From an uncultured Eubacteriales bacterium (lineage in GTDB: Bacteria > Bacillota_A > Clostridia > Oscillospirales > CAG-272): a stretch of 9,920 nt of DNA. This document shows positions 1 through 6,691 of the stretch, one piece after another (within the stretch, counting starts at the first letter, position 1; every line of letters starts with the position of its first letter). The stretch lies in the NCBI GenBank assembly GCA_900557635.1, contig USTB01000021.1, positions 1-9,920 on the forward strand, given 5' to 3'. Below the pieces are notes generated by a model. The model made no database searches, had not been told where the DNA came from, and saw only the letters and a list, made by a program, of their open reading frames with translations. The position numbers and the translations under genes are program-made.

Positions 1-254
1 CTGCCGTTCAAGTGCGGGTTGGGATGATACAGCTCCGTCGAAAACTGCGCGAGGTGCGATGATGCAAAGGTAACGCAAAGCAAAGCAGTGCAAAGCGGGG
101 CAAAGCGGGGCAAGGCAACTCAAAACAAAGCAAGTCAACGCAACACAGCACAAGTCGGGTCGCCGACGACATATCGGTGCGGCGGAACTGCACAATGCGG
201 CTCACCTGTCTGCGCACGCGGGCGCGGCAAGCCTCTCTTGCGGGAACGCGGCGA
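1..254. other. Non-coding left edge, 3' of ptsH
   Basis: No gene is supported here. Reading frames on both strands are short, lack a start with a ribosome binding site, and run through low-complexity sequence. The stretch lies downstream of ptsH, so its transcript would run through it from right to left. No stem followed by a T-run is visible, so no intrinsic terminator for ptsH is called. The main content is the five-base repeat array at about 70-164. A minus-strand frame stays open from about 120 to the window edge but has no credible start. Confidence 0.6.
70..164. repeat. Degenerate tandem pentanucleotide array (GCAAA-like units)
   Basis: From 70 onward the plus strand divides into consecutive five-base units without a slip: GTAAC, GCAAA, GCAAA, GCAGT, GCAAA, GCGGG, GCAAA, GCGGG, GCAAG, GCAAC, TCAAA, ACAAA, GCAAG, TCAAC, GCAAC, ACAGC, ACAAG, TCGGG, TCGCC. 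Every unit after the first has C in second position, and most begin with G and continue with AA. The period is not a multiple of three, so this is unlikely to be a coding repeat. On the strand of ptsH transcription it reads as TTTGC-like units. It looks like a diverged simple-sequence expansion; its function is unknown. Confidence 0.75.
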
Positions 255-518
255 TTATTCTGCGAAGCCTGCGTCCACCAGGGCGCACAGACCCTCGATC
301 GCCTGATTTTCGTCCGGACCGTCTGCAATGATGGTGATGGTCATGCCCTTCACAATGCCCAGGGACAGCACGCCCAAAAGGCTCTTGGCATTGACACGGC
401 GGTCTTCCTTTTCCACCCAGATGGAACTCTTATAGGTGTTTGCTTTTTGGATAAAGAAGGTGGCGGGTCTTGCGTGAAGACCGACGCTGTTGGATATCGT
501 AATTTCTTTTGTAGTCAT
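255..518 (-). CDS. ptsH: HPr, phosphocarrier protein of the PTS
   Basis: HPr is the small cytoplasmic protein that passes phosphate from enzyme I to the sugar-specific EIIA proteins of the phosphotransferase system. The 87-residue length is normal. The active-site motif GLHARPA places the phosphorylated histidine exactly at residue 15. The motif NAKSLLGVLSLG places a serine exactly at residue 46, the site that HPr kinase/phosphorylase modifies in Gram-positive bacteria for CcpA-linked catabolite control. His15 rules out the regulatory paralogue Crh, which has Gln there. The ATG is preceded by AGGAG with an 8-base spacer. It has its own promoter at 579-607 and lies downstream of, and in the same direction as, the DUF4330 genes, so readthrough from that operon is possible. 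No enzyme I or EII gene is nearby. Confidence 0.96.
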   Translation of the reverse strand: MTTKEITISNSVGLHARPATFFIQKANTYKSSIWVEKEDRRVNAKSLLGVLSLGIVKGMTITIIADGPDENQAIEGLCALVDAGFAE

Positions 519-578
519 AACTGTTGCTCCTGTCTATGGAATTACCCGAAACTTGGGGACAATCGCTTCTGTTACATC

Positions 579-607
579 ATTATAACAAATCTACGCAATA
601 AAATCAA
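579..607 (-). promoter_or_regulatory. SigA-type promoter of ptsH
   Basis: On the minus strand the -35 element TTGATT (602-607) and a perfect -10 TATAAT (579-584) are separated by exactly 17 bases. Transcription would begin near 572, giving a leader of about 54 bases before the ATG at 518. The local sequence is clearly more AT-rich than the flanks. No catabolite-responsive element was recognised by eye. Confidence 0.82.
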
Positions 608-653
608 GGGGATTTTTCATTTTTTTACGCTTCGGATGTGATTTTGCCCCATA

Positions 654-1136
654 TCAGCGGCTTTTTTGCACCGAAAGTGCCGTCATTTCCATGGAAACGG
701 TCTGATTGTGCGCCGAAACGGTGCTACCCGCCGCCAGATAGCGGGTGCCGCCGAGCAGAAATCCCTCGTCCGAGATCCGTCCGGTACACTTGACGGTGAA
801 GCGAAGCTCCACGGTCTCGGTGCTTTCGGATACGGTGAGATTGCCGTCTGCGTCCTCGCGGTAGATACGGGTCGGCTCGCTTTCGGTCAGGGTGACACTG
901 CCCAGGGTCAGACCGTCGTCGGTGCAATACAGGGTATCGCCCACGGCAAACACCTTGTCGCTTCCCGCCGCCACGCCCTGACACAGGAAGGTGATCTCCA
1001 CGGTGTCGTTTGCCTCGGGAATGCGCAACTGCTCGATGACACCGCTCCGCCACACGCCGCCGGCGATCAGAGCGACGAGCGCGATGATGATAATGAAATC
1101 CAGAACGTTGAATTTCGGTTTTTGATTCTCAGCCAT
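654..1136 (-). CDS. DUF4330 family protein, second of a tandem pair
   Basis: This 160-residue protein resembles the DUF4330 family, whose function is unknown. A short charged N-terminus is followed by one hydrophobic segment (about residues 11-26, FNVLDFIIIIALVALIAGGVW), and the rest is a hydrophilic, beta-rich domain expected outside the cytoplasm. The domain carries the pattern GDTLYCTDDGLTLGSV and a late stretch of alternating beta-type residues. It is a paralogue of the upstream gene: both share FN-x-x-D at the membrane segment, a G-D/N-T motif, and a V-x-F/V-T-V-K/R strand. It begins inside the end of the upstream gene (8-bp overlap) and has a strong ribosome binding site AAAGGAGG (1146-1153) 9 bases before the ATG. 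Translational coupling is likely. The family call is from pattern memory, not a search. Confidence 0.75.
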   Translation of the reverse strand: MAENQKPKFNVLDFIIIIALVALIAGGVWRSGVIEQLRIPEANDTVEITFLCQGVAAGSDKVFAVGDTLYCTDDGLTLGSVTLTESEPTRIYREDADGNLTVSESTETVELRFTVKCTGRISDEGFLLGGTRYLAAGSTVSAHNQTVSMEMTALSVQKSR

Positions 1137-1641
1137 TGCCGGTCGCCTCCTTTAAGGAAATACAGCTTCCCGTCGCCGTGTAATCGGGGACGCGGAAGTG
1201 AATGCTCTTGCCTACGAGCAGTTCCAGTCCGTTGCCCACGGCAAAGGTGCCGTTTTCCGCCACGGTCGCTTTCGCCCGCACGGTGACGGTGATGTTCACC
1301 AGATCGTCGCGCACGGTCTGCACGGGGGTGCCGTCGGGCGCATGTCCCTCGTACACCACCTTTTCGGATATCACGTTTGCCACCTCGCCGATGGCTTCGC
1401 CCGAGTCGGCGTCGATCACCGTGTTTCCGATCTGCACCAGCCGTCCGAATTCGGAGAGGGCGTCCGTTACCTGAATCTCATATATGATATCGGCAGATCG
1501 GCTTTCGGTGCGATCCACGGCAAAACGATCCGACCGGTAAATGTAGAAGAGCGCGCCGATGACGGCGACGGCGATCAGGATCAGGATCGCATCGATGAGA
1601 TTGAAATGATACGCGCGTTTTCCGGTTGCTTCATTTTTCAT
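1129..1641 (-). CDS. DUF4330 family protein, first of a tandem pair
   Basis: This 170-residue protein has the same plan as its downstream neighbour. A 12-residue polar N-terminus precedes HFNLIDAILILIAVAVIGAL, a single membrane segment at about residues 12-34. A roughly 130-residue extracytoplasmic domain follows, with GNTVIDADSGEAIGEV and, near the end, GTFAVGNGLELLVGKS. Positive residues before the segment and the hydrophilic C-terminus suggest an N-in, C-out orientation. The ATG has GGAG 8 bases upstream. A 133-bp gap with a hairpin but no recognisable promoter separates it from the ligase-like gene, so it is probably transcribed with it. Role unknown; the neighbours suggest envelope glycan assembly or anchoring, which is inference. 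Confidence 0.75.
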   Translation of the reverse strand: MKNEATGKRAYHFNLIDAILILIAVAVIGALFYIYRSDRFAVDRTESRSADIIYEIQVTDALSEFGRLVQIGNTVIDADSGEAIGEVANVISEKVVYEGHAPDGTPVQTVRDDLVNITVTVRAKATVAENGTFAVGNGLELLVGKSIHFRVPDYTATGSCISLKEATGNG

Positions 1642-1700
1642 ACCTTCAGCTCCGTTTCCCGCCGAGGGCGGTTGTCATTGAATAGGGGTATTTTGCACAT

Positions 1701-1720
1701 GCGGCTTCGGGGAGAGCCGC
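1701..1720 (-). other. Hairpin in the gap before the DUF4330 pair
   Basis: GCGGCT and AGCCGC form a perfect 6-bp stem around an 8-base loop. It lies about 55 bases after the stop of the ligase-like gene on the minus strand. No T-run follows on either strand, so it is not a standard intrinsic terminator. It could be an mRNA processing or stabilising stem. A second small stem, CCGCC/GGCGG with a 3-base loop, lies at 1659-1671 just before the next gene. Confidence 0.5.
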
Positions 1721-1774
1721 AGGAAAGGGGCGATAGTCTGCGCACGGCGGCGCGGAAAATAGACAGGGCACTGT

Positions 1775-3748
1775 TCACACCGTGTGACGGGGCGCGGGCG
1801 TTATCGCCGCGCGGGACAAGCCCACGGGTCCCGGCACATATGCCTCCGCTTCCCGTGCGGACAGCCGCGCGCATGCCACGGCAAGTCCCAGAACCAGCCA
1901 CATCATGGCGCAGATGCGGTAATTGTACCACACGTAATCGGAAAAGCCGCCGATGAGCAAGCCCGCGATCCCGCTGTACAGTCCGACGCACAGTCCCACG
2001 CAGGGACGCACCGACATCTGCTCCCGCGGCAGACGTGCCGTCGCCACACAGCGTCGGGTGAGCAGAGCGAAGATCCACACAAACAGCGCAAGACCCGCAA
2101 TGCCGTGGATGATGAGTAACTGAAGATACAGGCTGTGACTGTGCTCCACGCCCGTGAGGGACGCGGCGGCATATTGGGAGAACGCCTGCCCGAAACCTAC
2201 ACTGCCCGCGCCGATGCCTGTGAGCAGATGATCGCGGATCAGCCGCGTGGAGGTGTTCCATATTTCCACGCGCGTGGAGGTGGAATGGTCGGCAATGTTG
2301 CCGATGGACAGAAGGCGCCGCACCAGCTTTTTGGGAAGAAGGGCGATCCAAGCAGGCGCGGTCAGCCCGAAGCACACGACCCCTGCGGCGGCATAGCGGC
2401 TCATCATGAACAGAAAGATCACAAATGCACACAGCGTGCCGAGCCATGCCCCGCGCGACCATGTCAGCACCAGGCACAATATGCCCGAGAGCAGGCTGAC
2501 CGTGGTGAAGATGCGGGTGGGACGGTTGCGGTCGCCGGCAAGCAGACCGAGCGCGGCGAAGATGCCGAGAATGAGAAATTCTCCCAAAACGTTGGGGTTA
2601 TCGAACAGGGAGGTCACCCGCCCCGCAATGTCGCCGAACATGGCGGTGTCCAGCCACAGGGTGCTGATATCGCCCGTGATATACTGATAAATTCCGTAAA
2701 CCGATACAACGAGCAGGGAGCACGACAGCGCCCCGACGGCACGCCGCACCGCAGGACGGGAGGTCATGAGGTTGGCGCACAGGAAGTAGCCGCACACCAT
2801 ACAGCATTGGAGCATGCCCGCGCGCGTGCCCTCCTGCCCCACCGAGACCAAGCCGCTTTGCAGGGTGAACGCCGCGAACAGAAGCACCGCGCCGTCGATG
2901 GTATGAAAGGCGAAGGAGCGCTTGCCGCGGATCAGCTTGCACAGATAGCAAAAGATCACATAAGCGACGGCGGCACCGGCACTCACGGACGGCGCCGAAA
3001 GCAGGGATGCCAGCGGGATGAAAAAGAACAGGAGCACCACGCCGAATTCGGGCATGGCGAACACCACACAGCAGAGGAGCAGTACCAATAGACCCAAAAG
3101 CACGCGGGACGGCAGGACGAAGAAGGTCAGAAGCCCCAAAAGTGTGCCCGTCACAATGGCGATGCCGTTATGGGAGGTGCCGACGGGATTTGCGTCAAAC
3201 CGTTCGCGGCGGAAGCCCATGACCGTGAAGATCAGGAACGACGTGATCCTTCCCTTTGCCAGATTCTGCGCCATGGAGCCGCCCGCAGATCGCATCAGCA
3301 GGGCAAGAAGCACCACGGTTACGGTCAGAACGAGCTGTGCCACCGCCAGCTCACCGCGATTCAGAAGAAAATGGGAAATGAGCAGTGCGCCCGAGGCGTA
3401 CAAGCCGAAGCACAGGAAGAAGTTGGAATATGCCGATACACTGTCGTAGAGCAGTCTGTCGGTGAGGGCATCCAGGGCATGACGGAAGGCACCGTGATCC
3501 AGATTGCGGATGAACAGGTACTGCCCGGGACGGATAACGTTCTGATACAGCTTGGAAAAGAGCCATGCAAATACGCCCGGCTGCCCCGCCTTCTGCGGCG
3601 CGCCCTCGCCCGTTTCTCCGAGCAGGTGCGCGGACAGGGAATGCTCCGATGCGCCGAACACCGCGTCCGCGATCCGTCGGAGCAGATGCAAAATCACAGA
3701 GGTGCGCGTCCATTTCGCCCACCGTCCGTTTCGTCTTTTATCGGTCAT
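1775..3748 (-). CDS. O-antigen ligase/polymerase family (Wzy/WaaL-like) membrane protein
   Basis: This 657-residue protein has roughly 12-14 hydrophobic segments from about residue 107 onward. Proteins of this fold polymerise or transfer lipid-linked glycans on the outer face of the membrane. Features typical of the Wzy_C/O-antigen ligase domain are SLFDNPNVLGE (380-390), LTWSRGAWLG (428-437), a large outer loop at about 472-540 with GIGAGSVGFG (511-520), and EHSHSLYLQLL (535-545), where the histidine lies in the region of the functionally important His of WaaL. The first ~105 residues are polar and probably cytoplasmic, an unusually long extension. The start is well supported: AAAGGAGG (3755-3762) sits 6 bases before the ATG, which overlaps the flippase stop as ATGA. 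Whether it polymerises or ligates, and on what glycan, cannot be told from sequence. Confidence 0.82.
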   Translation of the reverse strand: MTDKRRNGRWAKWTRTSVILHLLRRIADAVFGASEHSLSAHLLGETGEGAPQKAGQPGVFAWLFSKLYQNVIRPGQYLFIRNLDHGAFRHALDALTDRLLYDSVSAYSNFFLCFGLYASGALLISHFLLNRGELAVAQLVLTVTVVLLALLMRSAGGSMAQNLAKGRITSFLIFTVMGFRRERFDANPVGTSHNGIAIVTGTLLGLLTFFVLPSRVLLGLLVLLLCCVVFAMPEFGVVLLFFFIPLASLLSAPSVSAGAAVAYVIFCYLCKLIRGKRSFAFHTIDGAVLLFAAFTLQSGLVSVGQEGTRAGMLQCCMVCGYFLCANLMTSRPAVRRAVGALSCSLLVVSVYGIYQYITGDISTLWLDTAMFGDIAGRVTSLFDNPNVLGEFLILGIFAALGLLAGDRNRPTRIFTTVSLLSGILCLVLTWSRGAWLGTLCAFVIFLFMMSRYAAAGVVCFGLTAPAWIALLPKKLVRRLLSIGNIADHSTSTRVEIWNTSTRLIRDHLLTGIGAGSVGFGQAFSQYAAASLTGVEHSHSLYLQLLIIHGIAGLALFVWIFALLTRRCVATARLPREQMSVRPCVGLCVGLYSGIAGLLIGGFSDYVWYNYRICAMMWLVLGLAVACARLSAREAEAYVPGPVGLSRAAITPAPRHTV

Positions 3749-5445
3749 ACGTTACCTCCTTTCCTGCCGATCCCCGGGAGCGCGTCCGCCGCCGGAAGCA
3801 GATGCCGCACGGCAATGAGCCATCCGAGACAGGCTATGATCCCCGCCCCGCCGGCGCACAGAACGGCAAGCAGACAAGACAGGGTACCGCCGTTCGGGAT
3901 ACAGGCGGACACCCACGCGAAAACGCCGTGCGCTGCGCCGCCTGCGATGCACGCTCCCGCCGCCGTGCCGAGCAGGGGAAGTGCAAGCTGTTTTTGAAAT
4001 ACGCCGCGCAGATCGTGCGCAGTTGTGATGAGTAAAATACATGCCGACACGGCGATGCCGAGGGCACAGCCGAAGCCTGCGGCGCGCACCGAGCGGGGCG
4101 AAATGAGTGAGAACACCGCGCCGACTATGCACTGCACCGTCAATCCCGCTATCGCCGCACAGGCGGTGCGTCGGGGTCGTCCGAGCGCATAGGCGATCCG
4201 TGCACCCAATTCGTTTGCGGCAAACGCCGGAAGCGCCCACGCCATGATGCGCAGACAGGCGGCGACCGCCTCGGTATCCTGCGCGGTGAACGCACTGCGC
4301 TCATATAACACCGCTACGGCGGGTCGGGCAAGCAGGGTCAGGAGCACGGCGGCGGGCAGGGTGAGGGTGAAAAGCCAGATCATGCCGCGCCGCACCGTGT
4401 TTTCCATGGCGTGTCGGTCGCGTGCCGCCTGTGCGGAGAGGGCGGGAAACAGATAATTGCACACACTGTATGTTAGGATGCCCGCCGCAATGAGAAATAT
4501 GCCGTGCGCATAGTTGAAAACCGTGGTGCCGTCCGCCGATGCCGACGAGGCAAAGTACAGTCCGCACAGTGCGCCGCCCGGCAACAGCCATGACGAAAGC
4601 AGAACAGTGGGAGCGTTGCGCAGGACGGTACGGAGCGTCCTTTTTGCCGCCGCGTCGGCGGTGTTCGCACGGTCGAGGATGCCGATGGCATCGGGCGGTA
4701 TGTGCCCGCGCCGTCCGAGCCTTCCGAAAACGCCCGCAAACAGGGAGAGTCCGCGTCTGCGCGCGGGGACGGCAAGGGTGAGAAATTGCAGAAGCCACGC
4801 GGCAAGGCTGACCGCCGCCAGTCCGAAAATGCTCCCGCCCGTCCCGTCGGCACGGGAAAGAAATAAATATACGATGACTGCGGCGTTGGAAATGACCGAA
4901 ACACCCGCAGGAAGAAGAAAACAACCGTGTGACTGGAGCAGTCCGCTGTATACGGCAGTGCCCGCCGCCGGCAGGACAGCCCAGAACAGGATGCGCAAAA
5001 GACCGATCGCCGTGCCCGCGCCCTCCCCGGTCAGACCGGGTGCCGTCAGGGAGACGAGCGGGGACGCAAGCAGGATGCCGAGCAGGGTCAGCGGCAGTGC
5101 GCCCAAAAAGACCGCTCCGCCGAAGCGTGAGGCAAACTGTGCCGCCGCACTGTCGGGCTTGCACGGCGCATTCCCCGTCTCCGACAGGTCTGCGTCGGTA
5201 TCCTCGGCGCGCAGACGCTGATATGCGGGGATGAAGCATGCGGCGACCGCCGCGCCGATGAGCAGTTCAAACAGGGAAAGGGGCAGTTTTTCCGCCACGG
5301 CATAGGCGGAGGCATCCGATCCCGTACCGAACCGTGCGGCGATCAGTGCGGTGCGCAGAACGCCCAGCGCCTTGGAGAGCACAGTCGCCGCGATCATGGC
5401 GGCACCCGTGCGTGTTGCACTGCGGCGGTTGTGAGTGGTTTTCAT
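3745..5445 (-). CDS. murJ: MurJ/MviN-like lipid-linked glycan flippase
   Basis: This 566-residue, multi-spanning protein belongs to the MOP superfamily, whose MurJ members flip lipid II across the membrane for peptidoglycan synthesis. The family N-terminus is clear: SKALGVLRTALIAARFGTG (24-42), then AEKLPLSLFELLIGAAVAACFIPAYQR (51-77, given as one motif region). Later landmarks are NYAHGIFLIAAGILTYSV (311-328), YLFPALS (331-337) and YERSAFTAQD (381-390). There is an acidic insert at about 80-101 and a basic cytoplasmic loop at 228-275. Against E. coli MurJ recalled from memory, Arg18 is Lys25 and Arg24 is Arg31, but Asp39, Arg52 and Arg270 correspond to Ser46, Phe59 and Gly315. Cargo may therefore differ from lipid II. 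No good ribosome binding site is seen; trmD ends 15 bases upstream in the same frame, so coupling to trmD translation is likely. Confidence 0.85.
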   Translation of the reverse strand: MKTTHNRRSATRTGAAMIAATVLSKALGVLRTALIAARFGTGSDASAYAVAEKLPLSLFELLIGAAVAACFIPAYQRLRAEDTDADLSETGNAPCKPDSAAAQFASRFGGAVFLGALPLTLLGILLASPLVSLTAPGLTGEGAGTAIGLLRILFWAVLPAAGTAVYSGLLQSHGCFLLPAGVSVISNAAVIVYLFLSRADGTGGSIFGLAAVSLAAWLLQFLTLAVPARRRGLSLFAGVFGRLGRRGHIPPDAIGILDRANTADAAAKRTLRTVLRNAPTVLLSSWLLPGGALCGLYFASSASADGTTVFNYAHGIFLIAAGILTYSVCNYLFPALSAQAARDRHAMENTVRRGMIWLFTLTLPAAVLLTLLARPAVAVLYERSAFTAQDTEAVAACLRIMAWALPAFAANELGARIAYALGRPRRTACAAIAGLTVQCIVGAVFSLISPRSVRAAGFGCALGIAVSACILLITTAHDLRGVFQKQLALPLLGTAAGACIAGGAAHGVFAWVSACIPNGGTLSCLLAVLCAGGAGIIACLGWLIAVRHLLPAADALPGIGRKGGNV

Positions 5446-5460
5446 GGCAGTACCGTGCCG

Positions 5461-6153
5461 TTACAGGAGGTCGGGACGCTTCTGCACGGTCTCGCGCAGT
5501 GCCTCCCGCCATCGCCATTCCTCGATCTTCGCATGGTCGCCGCTTCGCAGGACGGCGGGAACCACGCGCCCGCGAAACACCTCGGGGCGGGTATACTGCG
5601 GATATTCGAGCAGTCCGGACGAGAGACTTTCTTCTTCATAGCACACGGGGTCTGCCAGAACGCCCTCCACCATGCGGGACACGCAGTCCACCACGATGCA
5701 TGCGGGCAACTCGCCTCCCGTGAGGACGTAATCTCCCACCGAAAGCTCTTCCGCGCCCATTTCATCGAGCACGCGCTGATCCACGCCCTCGTAATGTCCG
5801 CACAGAATGACGATCCACGGCTCGCGCGCCAGCACCTCCGCGCGTTTTTGGGTCAGGACCTTTCCCTTCGGCGACATATACAGAACCTTGGGACGCGCGC
5901 CGTCCCCGTTTGACTCTCTTCCCTCGGCACAGACTGCTTCATAGCAGGCATAGATCGGTTCGCACCGCATCAGCATGCCCTTGCCGCCGCCGTAGGGGGT
6001 GTCGTCCACCCGACGGTGCTTGTCCTCGGAATAGTCGCGGATCTGGTGGGTGTGGATCTCTAAGTACCCCGCCTCGCATCCGCGCCCGATGATGCTTTCA
6101 CCCAGTACGGCGCGTACCATGTCGGGAAACAGGGTCATAATGTCAAAGCGCAC
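5461..6153 (-). CDS. trmD: tRNA (guanine37-N1)-methyltransferase
   Basis: TrmD methylates N1 of G37 next to the anticodon, using S-adenosylmethionine, and prevents +1 frameshifting. The start chosen is the GTG at 6151-6153: GGGGAGG (6161-6167) lies 7 bases before it and it gives the canonical N-terminus MRFDIMTLFPDM. The GTG two codons upstream (6157-6159) is only one base from that site. The protein is then 230 residues, normal for the family. SPOUT trefoil-knot motifs are present: YGGGKGM (54-60), LCGHYEGVDQR (117-127) and LSVGDYVLTGGELP (137-150). LLEYPQYTRPEVFRG and the C-terminal SGDHAKIEEWR are typical. The position of E. coli catalytic Asp169 appears to be Glu175. It follows rimM by 2 bases and precedes the flippase by 15. 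Confidence 0.96.
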   Translation of the reverse strand: MRFDIMTLFPDMVRAVLGESIIGRGCEAGYLEIHTHQIRDYSEDKHRRVDDTPYGGGKGMLMRCEPIYACYEAVCAEGRESNGDGARPKVLYMSPKGKVLTQKRAEVLAREPWIVILCGHYEGVDQRVLDEMGAEELSVGDYVLTGGELPACIVVDCVSRMVEGVLADPVCYEEESLSSGLLEYPQYTRPEVFRGRVVPAVLRSGDHAKIEEWRWREALRETVQKRPDLL

Positions 6154-6155
6154 GG

Positions 6156-6677
6156 TCACGCCTCCCCGTCCGCATTCGGAAACATGCCGTCGATGGGGGT
6201 GACGTAGATGCCGTCCTCCTCCGAGATGCGGTCGATAAACGGACCTGCCGTGGGAAGGAGCACCGTCTCGCCGTCCGTTTTGATTTCATACAGCTCCCGT
6301 CCGCCCACGGTGCGGATGTCGCTCAGTACCCCGAGCCGCTGTCCGTCCGCTGTGCGGTACACGGGCAATCCGATCAGGTCGGCAATGAAATGAGAGCCTT
6401 CCGCCTTCGGAAGATCGGCGCGATCGGCATACAGCACGCGGTTTCTCAGCACTGCCGCACCCTCCACGGTGTCCACGCCCTCCAAATGAAGCAGAACCAT
6501 GCCGCCGAGCACCGATGCCTTCTGCACCCTGTGCGGTTTATAGGCATCTTCGCAGCGAAAGTATACCGTCGCAAGGCCGCGCAAAACGGCAGGGCTGTCG
6601 CACCATGCCTCCGCCTTAACATCGCCGCGTATGCCGTGGGTCGTTACGATTTTTCCCGCTTCCAGATATTGCTCCAT
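6156..6677 (-). CDS. rimM: Ribosome maturation factor RimM (16S rRNA processing)
   Basis: RimM binds free 30S subunits through ribosomal protein S19 and helps mature the 3' domain of 16S rRNA. With the start at 6677 the protein is 173 residues, the usual size. The N-terminal RimM domain opens with YLEAGKIVTTHGIRGDVK; the C-terminal PRC-barrel is marked by HFIADLIGLPVY, a GGRELYEI strand and VLLPTAGPFI. The start is set by AAAGGAAG at 6684-6691, 6 bases upstream. An in-frame ATG at 6698 has no binding site, and the one at 6803 would coincide with the promoter. RimM and TrmD usually lie between rpsP and rplS; neither ribosomal gene is present here. It is the first gene of the minus-strand operon. 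Confidence 0.94.
   Translation of the reverse strand: MEQYLEAGKIVTTHGIRGDVKAEAWCDSPAVLRGLATVYFRCEDAYKPHRVQKASVLGGMVLLHLEGVDTVEGAAVLRNRVLYADRADLPKAEGSHFIADLIGLPVYRTADGQRLGVLSDIRTVGGRELYEIKTDGETVLLPTAGPFIDRISEEDGIYVTPIDGMFPNADGEA
6161..6167 (-). promoter_or_regulatory. Ribosome binding site deciding the trmD start
   Basis: GGGGAGG lies inside the last codons of rimM. It is 7 bases from the GTG at 6151-6153 but only one base from the GTG at 6157-6159. Spacing and the N-terminal MRFD both favour the downstream GTG. Confidence 0.75.
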
Positions 6678-6683
6678 CCTGTG

Positions 6684-6691
6684 CTTCCTTT
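6684..6691 (-). promoter_or_regulatory. Ribosome binding site deciding the rimM start
   Basis: AAAGGAAG is 6 bases before the ATG at 6675-6677. The alternative in-frame ATGs at 6698 and 6803 have no comparable site. The resulting 173-residue protein begins with the standard RimM N-terminus. Confidence 0.8.

Noticed and set aside
1..120. Open minus-strand frame running off the left edge
   Set aside because: No ATG and no binding site; part of it is the pentamer array, so a real partial gene cannot be supported.
64..164. Pentamer array considered as a CRISPR array
   Set aside because: Units are five bases with no spacers and no cas genes.
1638..2477. 279-residue open frame on the minus strand
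   Set aside because: It lies mostly within the ligase-like gene in another frame, has no ribosome binding site, and its composition (Arg, Ala, Cys, Pro rich) is that of a GC-rich shadow.
2135..3091. 318-residue open frame on the plus strand
   Set aside because: Antisense shadow of the ligase-like gene; polar, low-complexity composition without recognisable motifs.
4301..5239. 312-residue open frame on the minus strand
   Set aside because: Shadow of the flippase gene in another frame; Arg/Ala/Cys/His-rich with no hydrophobic pattern or family motif.
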